A stretch of DNA of 64,000 nt from NCBI RefSeq assembly GCF_003173735.1, contig NZ_CP029551.1, positions 3,558,001 through 3,622,000 on the forward strand, in the 5' to 3' direction. Each line of letters begins with the position of its first letter. Positions within the stretch are counted from its first letter, which is position 1. The position numbers were made by a program, and so were the translations under genes. Origin of the DNA: Methylobacterium radiodurans (lineage in GTDB: Bacteria; Pseudomonadota; Alphaproteobacteria; Rhizobiales; Beijerinckiaceae). The notes under the pieces were generated by a model. It was not told the DNA's origin. It worked only from the letters and a program-made list of their open reading frames with translations, and did not search any database. This document shows positions 63,473 to 64,000 of this stretch, piece after piece.

Positions 63473-63970
63473 TCACCACCCCATCGTACCGGGCTCACCC
63501 TTGAACGGGCCGACGACCCGGCTCGTGACCCAGCCGCCGTAGAAGCCGCCCGGCTGCGGGGTGACCCGCTCCTCGTTGACGAAGCAGGCATCCATCGGAC
63601 CGGCGTAGAAGGCGACGTGGTCGGCGAGTCCGGCGAAGGGGTCGGCCGGCATCGGATAAGCCCACGCAACCCGCTCGGCGCGCCGCTGCGGCCCGACGAC
63701 ATCGAAGTAGGCCGCCCGGCCCTTCCATTCACAGAAGCTGCCGCCGCCAGCCGGGGCGAGCGCGCCGGGGAGGATATCGCGCGGCGGTAGGTAGTAGGTC
63801 GGCGGGTGGCTCGTCTCCAGCACGCGCCAGCCCCGCACCGTGTCGGCGACGGTCACGCCGTCGAAGATCACCCGCAGACGCTCGGGCACCGGTTCCAAGC
63901 GTGGCGGGCGCGGATAGTCCCATACGCTTTCCTGACCGGGGCTGATCGGCAAGGGGATGGGTCGTCTCAT
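63473..63970 (-). CDS. DUF427 domain protein
   Basis: A 165-residue protein with the DUF427 core (VIFDGVTVADTVRGWRVLETSHPPTYYLP, FCEWKGRAAYFDV, VAWAYP, HVAFYAGPMDACFVNEERV). The fold is a small beta-barrel and the function is unknown. ATG 63970 is chosen with GGGGGCGAAG just upstream; an ATG at 63991 near the window edge would add seven residues. Gene is complete here. Confidence 0.85.
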   Translation of the reverse strand: MRRPIPLPISPGQESVWDYPRPPRLEPVPERLRVIFDGVTVADTVRGWRVLETSHPPTYYLPPRDILPGALAPAGGGSFCEWKGRAAYFDVVGPQRRAERVAWAYPMPADPFAGLADHVAFYAGPMDACFVNEERVTPQPGGFYGGWVTSRVVGPFKGEPGTMGW

Positions 63971-64000
63971 TCTTCGCCCCCGTACGGTCATGCGGTGTCG

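Overview
The window looks like chromosomal DNA from a high-GC alphaproteobacterium of the order Hyphomicrobiales, most likely Methylobacterium or a close relative. This is judged from gene content rather than a search: a MucR/Ros regulator, a FYDLN-acid (TIGR02300) protein, two DUF6894 proteins, HWE-type kinase genes, NDH-2, small secreted low-complexity proteins, and strong G/C preference at third codon positions. There is no rRNA, tRNA, CRISPR array, transposase or prophage that I can recognise.

Left part (1-16.6 kb). After a few small hypotheticals and a Crp/Fnr regulator comes a carbohydrate block. It holds a long-chain polyol (mannitol-type) dehydrogenase next to a HAD phosphatase (a possible mannitol-1-phosphate dehydrogenase/phosphatase pair), a YgjV-like membrane protein and a sugar-porter MFS. 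Next is a divergent glycan locus. On the minus strand a glycosyltransferase precedes UDP-galactopyranose mutase (glf). On the plus strand a GH1-like/RmlD-like fusion, a second GH1-like protein and an ABC exporter overlap by 4 bases at each junction. A short AT-rich region lies between the two arms. A HAD nucleotidase-like protein and NDH-2 follow. The glycan locus is the best candidate here for an uncharacterised system.

Middle part (16.6-40.3 kb). Two small genes, a large chemoreceptor (MCP) and NhaA are followed by a complete four-carbon acid sugar module (otnC, a LacI regulator, an MFS transporter, ltnD, otnI, otnK, denD). It should convert D-erythronate and L-threonate to DHAP. Two LacI-type operators lie between the divergent arms and a ~60-bp-arm inverted repeat follows the transporter gene. 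Then come an exported catalase-family peroxidase, a short HWE kinase, a response regulator beside a frameshifted PAS-HWE kinase, and a LysR/NMT1-type ABC transporter/allophanate hydrolase (atzF) cluster with no urea or guanidine carboxylase in view.

Right part (40.3-64 kb). This holds housekeeping and stress genes: YgiQ radical SAM, RNase HI with a tail resembling a ribbon-helix-helix, PAP2, an exported alpha/beta hydrolase, a second MCP, a receiver protein, an SDR, a cold-shock protein, YkgJ-like, FYDLN and HNH proteins, a DUF47/Pit phosphate uptake pair, MucR, AraC, a MASE4-like hybrid kinase, MmcQ/YjbR and DUF427. This stretch also carries four visibly decayed genes (thermonuclease, PepSY, VOC dioxygenase, SRAP). 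That suggests either ongoing reduction of accessory genes or local sequence errors. Starts were chosen from ribosome-binding sites, overlaps and family starts. All function calls rest on reading motifs, not on searches.
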